From positions 1 to 23,093 of the forward strand of contig NQWY01006125.1 of the NCBI GenBank assembly GCA_019425655.1: a DNA stretch of 23,093 nt, read 5' to 3'. Each line of letters starts with the position of its first letter. Within the stretch, counting starts at the first letter, position 1. The DNA is from Rhizophagus prolifer (Eukaryota > Glomeromycota > Glomeromycetes > Glomerales > Glomeraceae). Made by a program: the position numbers and the translations under genes. Of this stretch, positions 9,339 to 20,551 are shown in pieces. The notes under the pieces are model-generated. The model was not told the origin of the DNA, did not search any database, and worked only from the letters and a program-made list of their open reading frames with translations.

Positions 9339-10837
9339 TCTTTCGTTCCATTTTTAGAACATCTATTTTAAATTTATCAGAAAATATACTTGTCACGAAG
9401 AAACTATTTCAAACAGGGTGGATTAGCCAGTTGTGCTAAAAGGGACAGAGATACTGACAATACAGTATATACTATAAAATTATTTCGCAGGCTTGCTGAA
9501 ATGGAAAAACTAACAAATCTACAAATAAGATGTCGAACTACTATCATCATGATAAAATAACTGTCTAAACAACACAATAATTATGTCCCCAACCATCTTT
9601 TTAATTTCATTTTTAGTTGTGCACAATCCGAACAGTATTCGCACATAAAATTTAAATATAATATTTAAATTATTGATTGCGCGCCACACATCATGTATAG
9701 ACTTGAAAATCATACGTTAATCTGAAGTTTCTTTGTGTTGTACAGTTGTAGAGGAAGGTACAACTTCCAGATCTAAGTTAACAGACCGTTCAAAGAAACC
9801 TGAAATGACCAGATGTGGGGATCACAGTCACCACACCCCTATTATGATTCCCGGAGTGTAAGCATAAGTACAATTATGTAGACTCGAGGTAGCCACATCC
9901 AAGTTTAGCTTACTCTTAATTGGCGCGTAGATAATAATAAATCTGGCATCCAAACACATCTCATTTAAATGAAATATGTATACCTTCTCTTCTCTTCGAA
10001 GTTCTTGTGAAATCCCTGCTTATAAGGTTCAGAGCTTTATAAAATGTAAATGAGCTGTTTTTGTTCACGCTTTTATTCACCAAAAGCGTCATAATGAGAA
10101 ATTGGCCAGGTCTTGTCTCAAAATAATTCGTGTAAAGAACTTTCCATTTGTTCATTTATTCGAGTACTATGACAAAGAAGGAACTCCACTAAGCCATATT
10201 ATAAACAGGCCCATAACTCAGAACCCATAAAACTATAAAATATCAGGGAGAAAGGGAAGAGATTGTCACAAGTACTAATTTTACAACACTTATGCATGAC
10301 CGGTATCGTAATCCTTTTGCTTCTGTAAATATTCGATAAGTTGCTTCGTGTTATATTTTCGGCCAAACTCTGCTAGGATGCAAGCGTCTTTCTCTACTAT
10401 TGCTCTATTGCTTTAGTTAAAGTAGAGGTTGTATAAATATAATACTAACATTTTATAGAATGCGTTAATTACTCAGCCCGGATTTAACTTGCCGGTTACA
10501 CATGATTTCGGATGTTATACGCACAAGTAAATCTTCAATATAAATATATAACTTATATAACTTTCTGAGAAAAGAATCAAGCAAAAATGAAATGTGTAGT
10601 ACAGTAGTAGAGGTCATTATTGGATTTGTAGTAAAATAGAGTTGGCATTAAGGCATCATTTTAGTTATGTCGTGGATTGATTATAATAATTATATTAATA
10701 GCCTTTAATCTATTAAAGACAAAGGATAGAAATTCTTTTACGAATGATATTTAGAATATTGTGGGCAAATAATTCGATTAAATCATATTTATGCAATACA
10801 TATCAGATATTATTGAGTCATTGTTATTTTACAATGA

Positions 10838-10845
10838 TATAAAAG
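10838..10845 (+). promoter_or_regulatory. TATA box of the DUF4419 gene
   Basis: TATAAAAG lies 85-92 bp upstream of the ATG at 10930. A start of transcription about 30 bp downstream would leave a 5' leader of roughly 60 nt. It is the clearest TATA element seen in the window. Confidence 0.55.
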
Positions 10846-10929
10846 GCTAGATTTTCACGCAACATATTTAAACCTTCAAATCTTTTCATAATTTCATTAC
10901 ACTCTTTTCTCCCGAAAGAACCAAGGAAA

Positions 10930-11994
10930 ATGAGTACTCAAATCCTCACTAAAAAAGTTAATCTTGAGAATAAACTTGAAGAACATATTCCAATAAAAGA
11001 TAAAATTTCCCAAATTTTTCCTGACACAAATGTTCATGCCATTTCAGTTGATTACGATGAAACTCCCTCTAATAATCGATCTGTACTTAATCGAACAATG
11101 ACTTCTCACGGACTAGCTGCTGCAATTCTTCATGCTTATAACAATCATCAACATTTGCGCTTAACACCAGATGATATTTGGTTAACTGTCTCACAAGGAG
11201 TTAGTCGTCACATTAATTATAATGCAGAAAAATTTCGTTCTCGCTTTGTTAATCACGAAGGTAAAAAAGAGATTTCTATTTTTGCCGGTGATATTTTGCA
11301 TATGAAAGATTCTCGACTTGAAGGTGATTGGCCCGAAGTAGTAAATAGGTTAGTCGTGAAAACTGATCAAGCTGTAGAAAAAATTGATATAAAATCTCTT
11401 TTAGAATGCGATTTTTCTACAACTACAAAAATTTCTCTTACTGCTAGTCGTATCGTTCTTTTGGATATGGTCAAAGCATATTTTTCATATAAAGTTTGTT
11501 TAATGTGTGGAATTCCTAAAGTAACTCTCGAAGGTACTTTAGAAGATTGGACAAAATTACAAGAGAAAGTCATTCAGTTACGTAAATTGGATTTAGATAT
11601 GGATTTTTGGTTAGATAGATTGGATCCTGTTATATGGAAATTAGTTGAGACTTATAAAGGCGAAGTTGATGAAGAGTTTTGGGCAACAATCGCTTCAAGA
11701 CAACAATTTGGTTCAGGTCCTAGGAATATTGATGGATGGATGATGGCCTTCTATCCTTATGAAAGAGATGGAACAAAAATAGTTTATAATTCAATTGAAC
11801 CATATGATATTCCTGATGGAAGAGTCGCAGTTCCATTTACAACTGATACTGGATTACGTTTAAAATTTATTGCTGGATTTTTGGGTGCACAACAAACAAG
11901 TTTCGAGAATTCTAATGAAGTATCTGTTTCACCAATTATCGGTTGGTCTGTTATTGATGATAAAACTCCAGAGAAAAATGCAGATGATGAATAA
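10930..11994 (+). CDS. DUF4419-domain protein, 354 aa, intronless
   Basis: Single open frame from ATG to TAA. Residues about 55-340 match the DUF4419 family: HGLAAAILHAYNNHQHLRL, LTPDDIWLTVSQGVSRHIN, FRSRFVNHEGKKEISI, LTASRIVLLDMVKAYFSYK, WATIASRQQFGSG, IDGWMMAFYPY and LKFIAGFLGAQQ. The family's function is unknown; it occurs in fungi and other eukaryotes, and from memory is expanded in Rhizophagus. No signal peptide or membrane segment is visible. The start is supported by an in-frame ATG (GGAAAATGAG context), an upstream TATA box and no upstream extension. AATAAA follows 67 bp after the stop codon. Lack of introns contrasts with the intron-rich neighbours and could reflect retroposition, which is speculative. 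Broken relatives lie at 18370-18545 and 21180-21685. Confidence 0.88.
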   Translation: MSTQILTKKVNLENKLEEHIPIKDKISQIFPDTNVHAISVDYDETPSNNRSVLNRTMTSHGLAAAILHAYNNHQHLRLTPDDIWLTVSQGVSRHINYNAEKFRSRFVNHEGKKEISIFAGDILHMKDSRLEGDWPEVVNRLVVKTDQAVEKIDIKSLLECDFSTTTKISLTASRIVLLDMVKAYFSYKVCLMCGIPKVTLEGTLEDWTKLQEKVIQLRKLDLDMDFWLDRLDPVIWKLVETYKGEVDEEFWATIASRQQFGSGPRNIDGWMMAFYPYERDGTKIVYNSIEPYDIPDGRVAVPFTTDTGLRLKFIAGFLGAQQTSFENSNEVSVSPIIGWSVIDDKTPEKNADDE

Positions 11995-12060
11995 ATTGTT
12001 TAAAAGAACGAAGCTAGTTTAGTTTATACGGCTTTTAAATACTATTGCAAAAAGAAAACC

Positions 12061-12066
12061 AATAAA
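12061..12066 (+). terminator. Poly(A) signal, DUF4419 gene
   Basis: AATAAA 67 bp after the TAA stop codon of the DUF4419 gene; assigned by motif and position. Confidence 0.45.
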
Positions 12067-12954
12067 GAGCGTTAAGAAAAGCAAAGCATTAAATGGTTAT
12101 AAACTGTATCGTTAATTTCTTTTTTCGTCGTTTTGCGTAAACTCGAAAGTTATTTATAGATAGTATCTTGTGCCATGTTTGTGGCGCAGCCAACCGATTG
12201 TGGCGCAACATACAGTAAATCAAAAGAAAATGTTTTTCTGATAATATATAACGGTTTTAAATATCTGCATGTCGCTCTCGACTTTTAGTATATTTGACAA
12301 AATTTTTCTCAAAGACGTAAAATCGATCACTTATATGTAAAGTCAAAATCGGCATTCAAAACCTTCTTCTGAATCTTAAGTAAACTTGCAGAGCAGGTGG
12401 AATTACATTTACAGCATAAGTTTAAAAGCTTTATGCCAAAGAAAAAAAATCTTTAGCTTTTTTTTTATAATTGCTGCGCCCACGAACCTGGCACACAATG
12501 ACGTTGCCTTAATTGCTGCGGGCGAAATTTGATATTAAAAATTCAAGATAAATTGATGGCTATAAGAGATTCACGAATTTTAAGTTAATATTTTTTTTAA
12601 ATACAATGAAGATATTTTTGTGGCGTAATTCTCACATTGTAATTATGCAATTCCACTATATATCCAAATTTTCTATTATACAATTTATACTGGATTTCGT
12701 TATATCAATAATAAATTTAAATCATTAATCGAAAAGCAACAAGGTCTTTATCGTTATCGTCTAATGAAATACTGTATATATATTCTTTTTTACATTAGTA
12801 AAACAATGATACATTCTGATTCTTTAAAGAGGAAGATTCTAATGCCGCGAAAAAAGAATGAAAGAATACACCCCGTAGTCGGGCGCAATGCTGCTCGAAC
12901 ATCGACTTCTTTTAAATTCTTATATTCACCATTTGTTTAACAATCATTATAAAT
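12067..12954. other. Non-coding interval with GTGGCG(C/T)A-type short repeats
   Basis: No gene recognised. Short related strings recur: GTGGCGCA at about 12181 and 12200, GTGGCGTAA at about 12620, and AATTGCTGCG at about 12470 and 12512. They could be relics of a repeat element, but no ends, duplications or coding part can be defined. Confidence 0.3.
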
Positions 12955-14870
12955 TTCAATATGTTTTAATTTCTTAAATTTGATCTAAAAAAACTGACGC
13001 CACATTTTTCTAAAGCAGCGATTGCTTTTTCATAATCTTTTAATGCAGCGATTTTAAGATATTCCATACCTTTATTTGTATTTTAGGTGCATGTTAGCAC
13101 ATTCCTAAATTATACATATCCATTATGAGTTAAAGAAAATATCCGGATTATTGTTAATAAATTCTATAATAGATCTAAATTGAGCTTCTGTAATACCAGC
13201 GTCTGCTGCCTCTTTAAATAATGTGATAGCCTTTTTTCGACGTAATACCCTTCCGATAAATAATGTAAATAGCACTTTTATTACCAAGCTTTTTATCTTT
13301 GTTCAATTACTTTATTGAAAGGTGAAAAACTATATTATAATCTTCGTCCATTTTGACATTATTTTCCATATTAGAACTTGTTCGTGAATCTTCCAAGGAT
13401 GTAGTAGCAGGGTCATTGTTGCCTTGTTCATTAAAAGACAAAGACATTGGACTACTTTCACAAAAATCAAGAATTGCTGAAACAGCGGGATCTTGCGGAC
13501 GATTACGAGGATCTTGTCTTCATGCTAAAGTGATAATTTAAGTAAAGCTTTAATAATGTCATTTGGACATTTCTCAAAATTTAAGGTTTCTCGATTACTA
13601 TTAACAACATGTTCTATAATATCATCAAATTTATCGATATCTTTACGTGGGACTCTGTTAAAGAAGGTTCCCAAAGGAATATTTCAAATCTAAACATTTC
13701 ACATGCATCAGTGTATCGTACCTATTCTCACTTTTAGGATGATTTAGATATAGTAGATCTCCTACCCCACGACTAAATTCGAGATTAGATAATTTACATT
13801 TGTACCCGCTTGCTATCTATTAATAGTAATAGTCTAGTTAGAATTTTCTTAAAGGAGAGAGGACATGATTATAATTGAATTAGGTAATCACCAATATATT
13901 TTCCGCCTTTACATTATGATGCAAAATTCCTAACAAAGGAAGACCAAAAAGATTACTAAAAAAGTTATAATATTTTTGACTAAAATTTTGTTAATAAAAT
14001 TTACCAATGAAGTGAAGAAAACAATACTCTGAAAAATATCTCTTGCTATGAATAATTTAAGTTGCCAAGAACGTTTCATATTTTCATATTTTTTAATTTA
14101 CCCAATTCAGCCCATTCAATAACCATATCAGATATAATCTTTAGTGTCCAATTTTGTAATTCCATAAAATTTAATTACATGAGTACAATCTTTTACTTGA
14201 TTCCAAATAGCAAACATACTACGAATTCTTTTTGATTCAGTATCAAGAGGAAATTTAATTCTTTTACAAGCTACATCCTGAGCATTATATTTCCTGAGTT
14301 TTTAGATTACCATGACGTTTAGTACATTAATGTGGTAATATAGATTTCTATCAACATTGATGGATTATATTATCAATAAGAGAATTGGTTGGTTTTCTTT
14401 ATTTGCTGAATTATCAATTATTGTAGCAAGAACTGATAATTTTTCCATCACAAGATTATACTTCTCCTTGTAAACGTCTTGATAACTCCCATTCAATTCA
14501 TCTAAAGACTTAATTATTTTATTTCTTTCTCAAAATCAATAATCTTGTTCAATGGAGATAACGAGATGCAAAGCTTTATAAGCATAATCGAATTCATCTC
14601 TAGATTTTAAATCGATCTTTAATGTAATCATATTTCTTAAATCTTTTGACTCCAAAAATTTCTTCAATAAATACTATTAAAACGCATGACCGATTTATAA
14701 TAACCTTCTTTTTTGAAATTTTTTATCATTTTATCTTTATTCCTTATCAATAATTTTATTGATGTCATTGCTAATTCTACCCTGTCCGTAATTATCCTGC
14801 TCGTTCGTAAATATCTATGATAATATTTTCTATTTTAATTGCTACTTCTACAACTTTTTCGATTGAATAA
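12955..14870 (-). pseudogene. Decayed protein kinase / Sel1-repeat gene
   Basis: Minus-strand pieces appear in kinase order but in changing frames. From the 5' end: an alpha-helical N-terminal region (SKDLRNMITLKIDLKSRDE, YQDVYKEKYNLVMEKLSVL); the ATP-site strand NAQDVACKRIKFPLD; then FAIWNQVKDCTHVIKFYGI; the hinge-like VIEWAELGKLK; the loop LGILHHNVKAENI in place of HRD..N; KLSNLEFSRGV in place of DFG; then DPRNRPQDPAVSAILDF; and finally Sel1-like helices KAITLFKEAADAGITEAQFR and GMEYLKIAALKDYEKAI. From memory, Rhizophagus has very many kinases with Sel1 tails. Several frame breaks and internal stops indicate it no longer encodes one protein. Whether the ancestor was an active kinase is doubtful because the HRD and DFG positions are altered. 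The breaks are too many for introns alone to explain. Confidence 0.7.
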
Positions 14871-15460
14871 CTCACTCTTCCTTACGTCGAAACAAATTAT
14901 TTGTGAAACGGGATATTTGTTTTTTCAAACAGATAGCGTATTGGAATTTTCGGCCGAACACAAAGCATTGTATATGCTTCAATTCACCCAATTTATAGCG
15001 TTTTTGTATCCTAATTTGGGAATTGAAGTGCAGATTATCAGTAACTATTTACACTTTAAATGTTTCGATGAGTAACGAAGTGCATTTTTTACTGATGAAT
15101 AGTTGATTGAACTCAAAATAAATTAGAAATTGTACCGCCGTTCACAATCTCATGTTTCACCATTTACACGAAACCAATGATGGTGCCAACCTGATATATT
15201 CACGACGAAATGACTGAGTGTAACAATAAAAAAATTTTAATTTCACCTAATTAAGAATAATTTGCGTAAAAACATGAATAGATTGAAACCTGTTTTTCAT
15301 GTTTTTTCATGTTTTTTCACTATTATAGCTATTTCCGGAATATCCGCTGGTGTAAAATTATACCATATAATGCTTCCTTTTTGGATTTATCTCTTTTTTA
15401 TCCCCTTTTTTTGTCTCAATTTTATACTCCTCTTTCTCTGGACAGTAAAAATTTTGTATC
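14871..15460. other. Interval upstream of the SAMHD1-like gene
   Basis: T-rich DNA with no recognised gene. Two overlapping open frames at 15262-15527 look membrane-like only because of T-rich codons and overlap the first SAMHD1 exon. The SAMHD1 promoter should lie here; no clear TATA box was found. Confidence 0.4.
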
Positions 15461-17515
15461 ATGGCCGATATCCAAAATGGTTATAAGAAAAAGAAACCTA
15501 AGAGAATTCAAGACCCCATCCACGTAACGTACTGTTTAATTTTTTTTTGAACGTGATTATATAATGACGTTAGTCGAATTTCGATGTGGCGTATTTATAT
15601 AGGGATTAATGGAATTCGATGATTGGATAGTCGAATTTATCGATACTGAACATTTTCAAAGATTACGTAGCATCAAACAACTAGGAACTACTTATTATGT
15701 GTATCCTGGTGCCAGCCATAATAGGTTTGAACATTGTTTAGGTAATAACTTATGCTGTATTAAATTCATAGTTCATCCTCTCGTTATTTTGCTTTGCTAA
15801 AAAGCCTGAATTAATTAGAAATTTAAGCTAAGAGAATACTATACTATTATGTTTTAGGTGTTGCATATCTTGCCCATTCATTGGTGAAAAGAATCCATGA
15901 GTCACAACCTGAACTAAAATGTGAAAAAGATTTAAAATGTGCGACATTGGCTGCATTATGTCATGATTTGGGTATGTTAATTTCAACTTTTATTCTTGAA
16001 CTAATCATGGATTATTAATAATTTCTATGATTTCATAGGACATGGACCATTTAGTCATCTCTTTGAAGAATTTATTAAAAAGACAAGGTTTGGCTAAAAA
16101 TAAAATGAATGACATAACATTTAAATAATATTGACTCGTTTACCTTCCTTTTTGTGTAAAAGGACCGATCGTAAGTGGAAGCATGAAGAAGCTTCTGTAA
16201 CGATGCTTGGGGATCTTATAGAAAAGCATAAAGATAAAGTTGGTGATTTGGATGAAAATGATATACAATTTATTAAAGACTTGATCATTGGGAAGAGGAC
16301 TGGGAATAGGTAAATTTATGAATTTGCGACTCGATGTAGTATCTAATGAACTTAATTCAATCGATGTTGACAAATTTGATTATTTGGCACGTGATTGCTA
16401 CTATCTCGGGATGAAATCCAATTTCGATTTCTCAAGACTTATGAATTATTCTCGTGTTTCGAATGATCAAATCACGTATGATTTTAAGGAAAGCTATAAT
16501 ATTTACGAATTGTTCCACACACGGTATTCTTTACATAAGAAAGCTTATAATCATCGTGTTGGTAATTAAAATGAATTTAAAACCCTAATTAAATTTCCAG
16601 CTCTTCATAATTAATGTAATTTTTGTTCACGTAATAATAAATTAGGCAAAGCGATAGATTACATGATAATTGATGCTTTAGTAGCGGCGGATCCAGTTTT
16701 AAAATTATCTCATAGTATTGATGATCCAAAGGCATATTTAAAAATGGATGATACAATACTAAATAAAATTGAGTATTCTAATGATCCGGTAAGCTGTTAC
16801 ATCATATTTCTTATATCAATGAGAAGTAGTTCATTGATTACTTTAATCTGTTTAGAAATTGGAAGAAGCAAGAAAAATTGTCAAACGTATTCGAAAAAGA
16901 GATCTCTATAAATTTGTTGATGAGTACTTAGTTCCCGAACATTTGATAAAAATTTTCAATAAGGTAAAAATCATTGTATACTGAATTAAGTTATAAATTC
17001 AAGAAAGAAATAACCAGCAAGAAAATCTTAGCGCATCAATTAGAGCATCATGGACTCAAAGAAAATGATGTAATCGTGGATAAACTTACATTGAATTATG
17101 GAAACAAGGAAGAAAATCCGATCGATAAAGTTAAATTTTACGACAAAAGCAAACCGAATAACGGTATACACTATATTTAATTTATTTATTTATTAGTTGA
17201 CGTGTTAACCTTCATCATTAATTAAATTATCCTTTACGTTTTATAGTTTTTAAGTTGGATAAAAAACAAGTGAGTTATCTTGTTCCAGAACAATTTGAAG
17301 AATTTAATATTCGAATTTTTACCAGGAATAGCAAAAAAGTAATGATATATTAATGTATATTTCATTTCAATATTCTTCATCCATGCCATTAAACTTACAT
17401 AAATTTTTTTTAGATTAAACCAATTAGAGAATGCTTTAAAACATCATTGACGAAAGATTACGAAATTTCAGAACCAAAGACTTATTATACGAGAATTGAG
17501 CCAGATGACCAATAG
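15461..17515 (+). CDS. SAMHD1: SAMHD1-like HD-domain dNTP triphosphohydrolase (about 11 exons, one frame break)
   Basis: Family enzymes cut dNTPs to deoxynucleoside and triphosphate, controlling dNTP pools. Exons: 15461-15523, 15603-15741, 15858-15971, 16039-16087, 16163 to about 16561 (frame change inside), 16646-16788, 16856-16963, 17004-17163, 17247-17338, 17414-17515. Key residues are present: [21 protein letters not shown] (positions equivalent to the human GTP-site D137, Q142, R145); NRFEHCLG (H167); ALCHDLGHGPFSH (the HD pair); and [17 protein letters not shown] (D311). Also seen are [17 protein letters not shown] and, toward the C-terminus, [15 protein letters not shown] and [10 protein letters not shown]. 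No SAM domain precedes the HD domain. Total is about 456 codons plus one extra base: between [10 protein letters not shown] (frame of 16163) and [15 protein letters not shown] (frame of 16288) the frame shifts by one and no GT-AG interval reconciles it. It may be broken, or the base may be an error. Confidence 0.85.
16964..17003 (+). other. 40-nt intron in the SAMHD1-like gene
   Basis: Donor GTAAAAATC follows ...KIFNKAAG-type exon end (AATAAG), acceptor AATTCAAG precedes AAAGAAATAACC. Retention meets a TGA within eight codons. The acceptor is the only one nearby giving the frame of NPIDKVKFY, but the sequence around the junction is poorly conserved. Confidence 0.5.
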
Positions 17516-17627
17516 AATATTTCTAAATATAACAGATAAATATGTATCAATATAATTCTGATTTATAAATTATACTTAATTTCCTTTAAGGAGTTCATAA
17601 TGATACAATATAAATGTAACTATTATA

Positions 17628-17633
17628 AATAAA
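17628..17633 (+). terminator. Poly(A) signal, SAMHD1-like gene
   Basis: AATAAA 113 bp after the TAG at 17513-17515, in AT-rich 3' flank; assigned by motif and position. Confidence 0.4.
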
Positions 17634-18369
17634 GAAATTATTTTAATATTTTAATTATCTGTCGATTAGGTATATCATTTGCTAAAGCGTAAGAGCAGTA
17701 AATATTTACAGATGATAGTCTTAAGACTTAAATTATAGATTAGCATGAAGACATAAAATCGGTTTGCCGCAAAACAATCAAAACTCAATCATAAGAAAAA
17801 TACATAAGTAGACCTTATGGAATAATGAGAAAGTAATGAGAGAAAAAATGGCCTTACTGAACTATGGCAAATGTGCTGATGTCCACAGGCTTAAGCGTAC
17901 TAATACTACTCCCAACCCACATATAATATTACGTTATTTTCAAGCTAAACCTAATACAAGTCTAAAGGGAATTAAATATTATGTTAAGGGAAATTTAGGG
18001 TAAGGACATGTCTAATGACATAATTTATCTCAACCTTGCAAAAAAAAAATACTTACTATACTGATATTGAGAGTAACTGATAGAATAATTAACCATTATC
18101 ATATATAATTTAGAAAACATGTAGTCTAATATTTTACATAACACAATAAAGTCCATAGGCCAAATCCTGATGATTTTAGAATTAGTTGATAATACCAGAA
18201 AGTTGAAATACCTTTCTTATAATGACCTTTTGAGTGCCCAGTATATGCAAATGTCAACCTCAACAATAATATGCGCAGGAAATAATTATCATGATATTCA
18301 ATCTATATCATCATATTGAAGATTGTATGGCAGTATTATTACATCATTAGTGAGCATTATACACTGTAG

Positions 18370-18545
18370 TGACTGTACATTAATTCAATTGGAAGAGTTG
18401 AAGGGCCAATATTTAAAAATTAGTTGCAGGATTTTTAGATGCGCAACAAAAACTCTCAAAGAATTCTGGTTGTTTTCACTTGGTTAGCTTGCTATTGACG
18501 ATAAAGGTAAAACCAAAGATAAATGGGATTTATTAAATTAAAGTC
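18370..18545 (+). pseudogene. DUF4419 C-terminal fragment
   Basis: Forward-strand pieces read KLVAGFLDAQQKLSKNSG and, in another frame, LAIDDKGKTKDKWDLLN. They align with LKFIAGFLGAQQTSFENSN and WSVIDDKTPEKN near the end of the intact DUF4419 gene at 10930. A possible IGRVEGP just upstream matches PDGRVAVP. The frame changes and only the last 50 or so residues are represented, so it is a dead fragment of a related copy. Confidence 0.7.
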
Positions 18546-19186
18546 CGTTTGATCCATATTTAATATTTACCAAATAAGACTTTTTATTTTATTTTTGCTC
18601 GAAATTTCATGAATATCTTACAATTCGTTATTGTAAAAAAAAGCGAGCGTTAAAACAAGTCAGGGATACTTTATTGCCATCTTTAAAATACTTTATCCAA
18701 TAACTTTATTAAATTTCTCTCATTACTAGTTACTATATATCAGGCTCTAGAAGTCATTAAAAAATGTCAGAATGTTATTAGTCTATTTAGAATCAATTGT
18801 CTGTATAAATATAAAATGGATTAATAATTTTGCTTTAAACGTAATCTCATGTACTTTTGCACTGACGAAATCACGATTCGAAGTCATTATTAACTAATGA
18901 AATTGCTTAAACAAACCACGAAACCATGAAAATCCAACTTCGTTTTTTTTTGAAAAGGATTTGTATTATTTTTCATTTTCACTTTTACAAATATGACAAA
19001 GTTGATTAATTATTAGGAAAGTAAGTTACATGATTTTAAGATCGATTTATCCACTTGTACCATCAAATATACGTATGACTCATTTGCTTTCATTTTGGGC
19101 GGTTGCTTAACTTTCAATTTAAATTAAAAAAGAATATACACAAAGTACAAACATTCCACTTTAACTACTCATAAATAAATAAATTA

Positions 19187-19192
19187 TTTATT
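19187..19192 (-). terminator. Poly(A) signal, BTB-TLDc gene
   Basis: AATAAA on the minus strand (TTTATT on plus) about 47 bp past the stop at 19241-19239; assigned by motif and position. Confidence 0.4.
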
Positions 19193-19238
19193 AGTTATAC
19201 AGTATATATCATTGAAGCAAACTTTTGATCTCATACAT

Positions 19239-20551
19239 TTAGATAATTTGAAATACTTCATAATCTTCTACAGAAAAATAATCGTTTGTTTCTCTTATCT
19301 GCTTTTCATAATCGTACATTTTACAGTAACTATAGCTATAATAATTCGCTCCCTTTATAATAAGATCCGAGTAACCAAACGATGGAGCATATAATATCGA
19401 ATTATATATAGCTCGCTCTTCATTCTTTACCCGACTTAAAATATGATTTTCAATATTACTACCCTTAAAAGAGAATATAAAACCAAGTGGATTATACCCT
19501 CCAAGAATTTCATTACTGTCTTTCACTTTAATAATTACTACGGTACGAGTTTTATAATTACAAGATTTATGAAATCTTCTACCATCACGAGATTCACGAA
19601 AAATTAATTCAAATTTATGTAAACTAGGTCTTGTTGATGTATCTAATTTATCAATCCATTTTGAGATTAATTCTACATGTTTGTTTGAAATAATTATTGA
19701 ATCAATACTTGTACGTGGTCTTGATTTATCACTTGATTTATTAGGCTTCAAAAAATATTTAATTATATCATCACACAATTCTCCGGGAAAAACTTTTTTA
19801 TAAGGGTAAACTTTGTCCGAAAATTCTTCTGAGGTTAAATTATAAAATCTAATGAATGGAATGAATTTTTGTATAGTATTTCTCAATGTATTGAAATCAC
19901 CTTCTGAATAATTAGAAGGATCTGAAGGCAGCTCAGGATTTCGAGCACGACACCATTCAAGAACATGCTCCCATATTCGAACTTCACTCATTTTAAGATT
20001 ATCCTTTTGAATTAGAGATATCAAAAATTCTTCTGGGATTGAAACAAAATCAAGTGATTGAAATATCTTTTCTGGTTCATTAGATAATAAATTCGTACAA
20101 TATTCTTGTAGTTGTACCAAAGAATCTTGTTTATAACTTGCTTGATATATAAGGTTGAAATTTTTTTCTATACAACTTGGTTTAATTTCGGTTAAAAAAG
20201 ATTGTATATAATTAACTAATTCTTGAAGACTAAGTTTTCTAGCAGCATCCAAAATATTCATGATATCCGAAGTATCATACCCACTCAAAATAAGCTTTCC
20301 CCCGTATTTATTATTTTTGTAAAACAATTTTTTGAAAAAAAAGACTTACAAGTTCCATCATTTCCCGTTCTATCAGCTGAGAGAATGTTTCGCAAGTAAA
20401 GGGAACGGTAGTATAAAATTACCTTATGAGCACGGAATATTCTTACAGAAGGATCTCTACCAACTTCAATAGTAACATCATAATATTCACGATCGTCCAA
20501 TATTTCAAGAAAATTCTGTGATAATTTTGGTAAAAATGTGTTTTCAACCAT
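19239..20551 (-). CDS. BTB-BACK-TLDc protein with damaged BTB region
   Basis: BTB-BACK proteins usually act as Cullin-3 substrate adaptors; TLDc domains are linked to oxidative-stress responses and V-ATPase regulation. First piece (20551-20350): SQNFLEILDDREYYDVTIEVG and FRAHKVILYYRSLYLRNIL, the N-terminal half of BTB. Second piece (about 20306-19239): YGGKLILSGYD (end of BTB), a BACK region with VRIWEHVLEWCRARNPELP and PFIRFYNLTSEEF, then TLDc with FELIFRESRDGRRFH, VVIIKVKDSNEILGGYNPLG, FIFSFKGSNI, SRVKNEERAI and the end DYFSVEDYEVFQII. Exon 1 ends at a perfect GTAAGT donor, but about 20 BTB residues (normally LPNI.PEIF..IL.YI) are missing before YGG and no acceptor gives the right phase. 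TLDc also lacks some 12-15 residues after GGYNPL, in frame. It may be a recent pseudogene, or a shorter product may start at the ATG of SDIMNIL. Confidence 0.8.

Larger units (their letters stand above)
8722..10929. other. Gene-poor interval
   Basis: About 2.2 kb between two genes. Apart from the AATAAA near its start, one decayed peptide remnant (9192-9338) and the TATA element near its end, I see no coherent coding region, RNA gene or terminal repeats. Open frames here are short and lack family motifs. Confidence 0.5.
17516..19238. other. Gene-poor interval with one DUF4419 fragment
   Basis: About 1.7 kb between the convergent SAMHD1-like and BTB-TLDc genes. Besides the poly(A) signals near each end and the fragment at 18370-18545, no coding region, RNA gene or repeat structure was recognised. 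Confidence 0.45.

Noticed and set aside
9727-9770. GTTGTAC...GTACAAC hairpin
   Set aside because: A 7-bp stem with a 14-nt loop is expected by chance in a window of this size, and nothing nearby gives it a role.
11367-11573. Reverse open frame inside the DUF4419 gene
   Set aside because: Shadow of a long, well-supported coding frame on the other strand.
13353-13541. Forward open frame of 62 codons
   Set aside because: Antisense to kinase pseudogene pieces that match a known family.
14839-15075. Forward open frame of 78 codons
   Set aside because: No start context, motif or neighbour support; codon content looks like background.
15262-15527. Open frames that look like a small membrane protein
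   Set aside because: T-rich DNA gives hydrophobic codons in any frame; the two frames overlap each other and the first SAMHD1 exon, and have no family motif.
16310-16339. A 30-nt GTAAAT...TGTAG intron to mend the SAMHD1 frame
   Set aside because: A length of 30 keeps the frame unchanged and leads to an immediate TAA; it also removes part of a conserved block.
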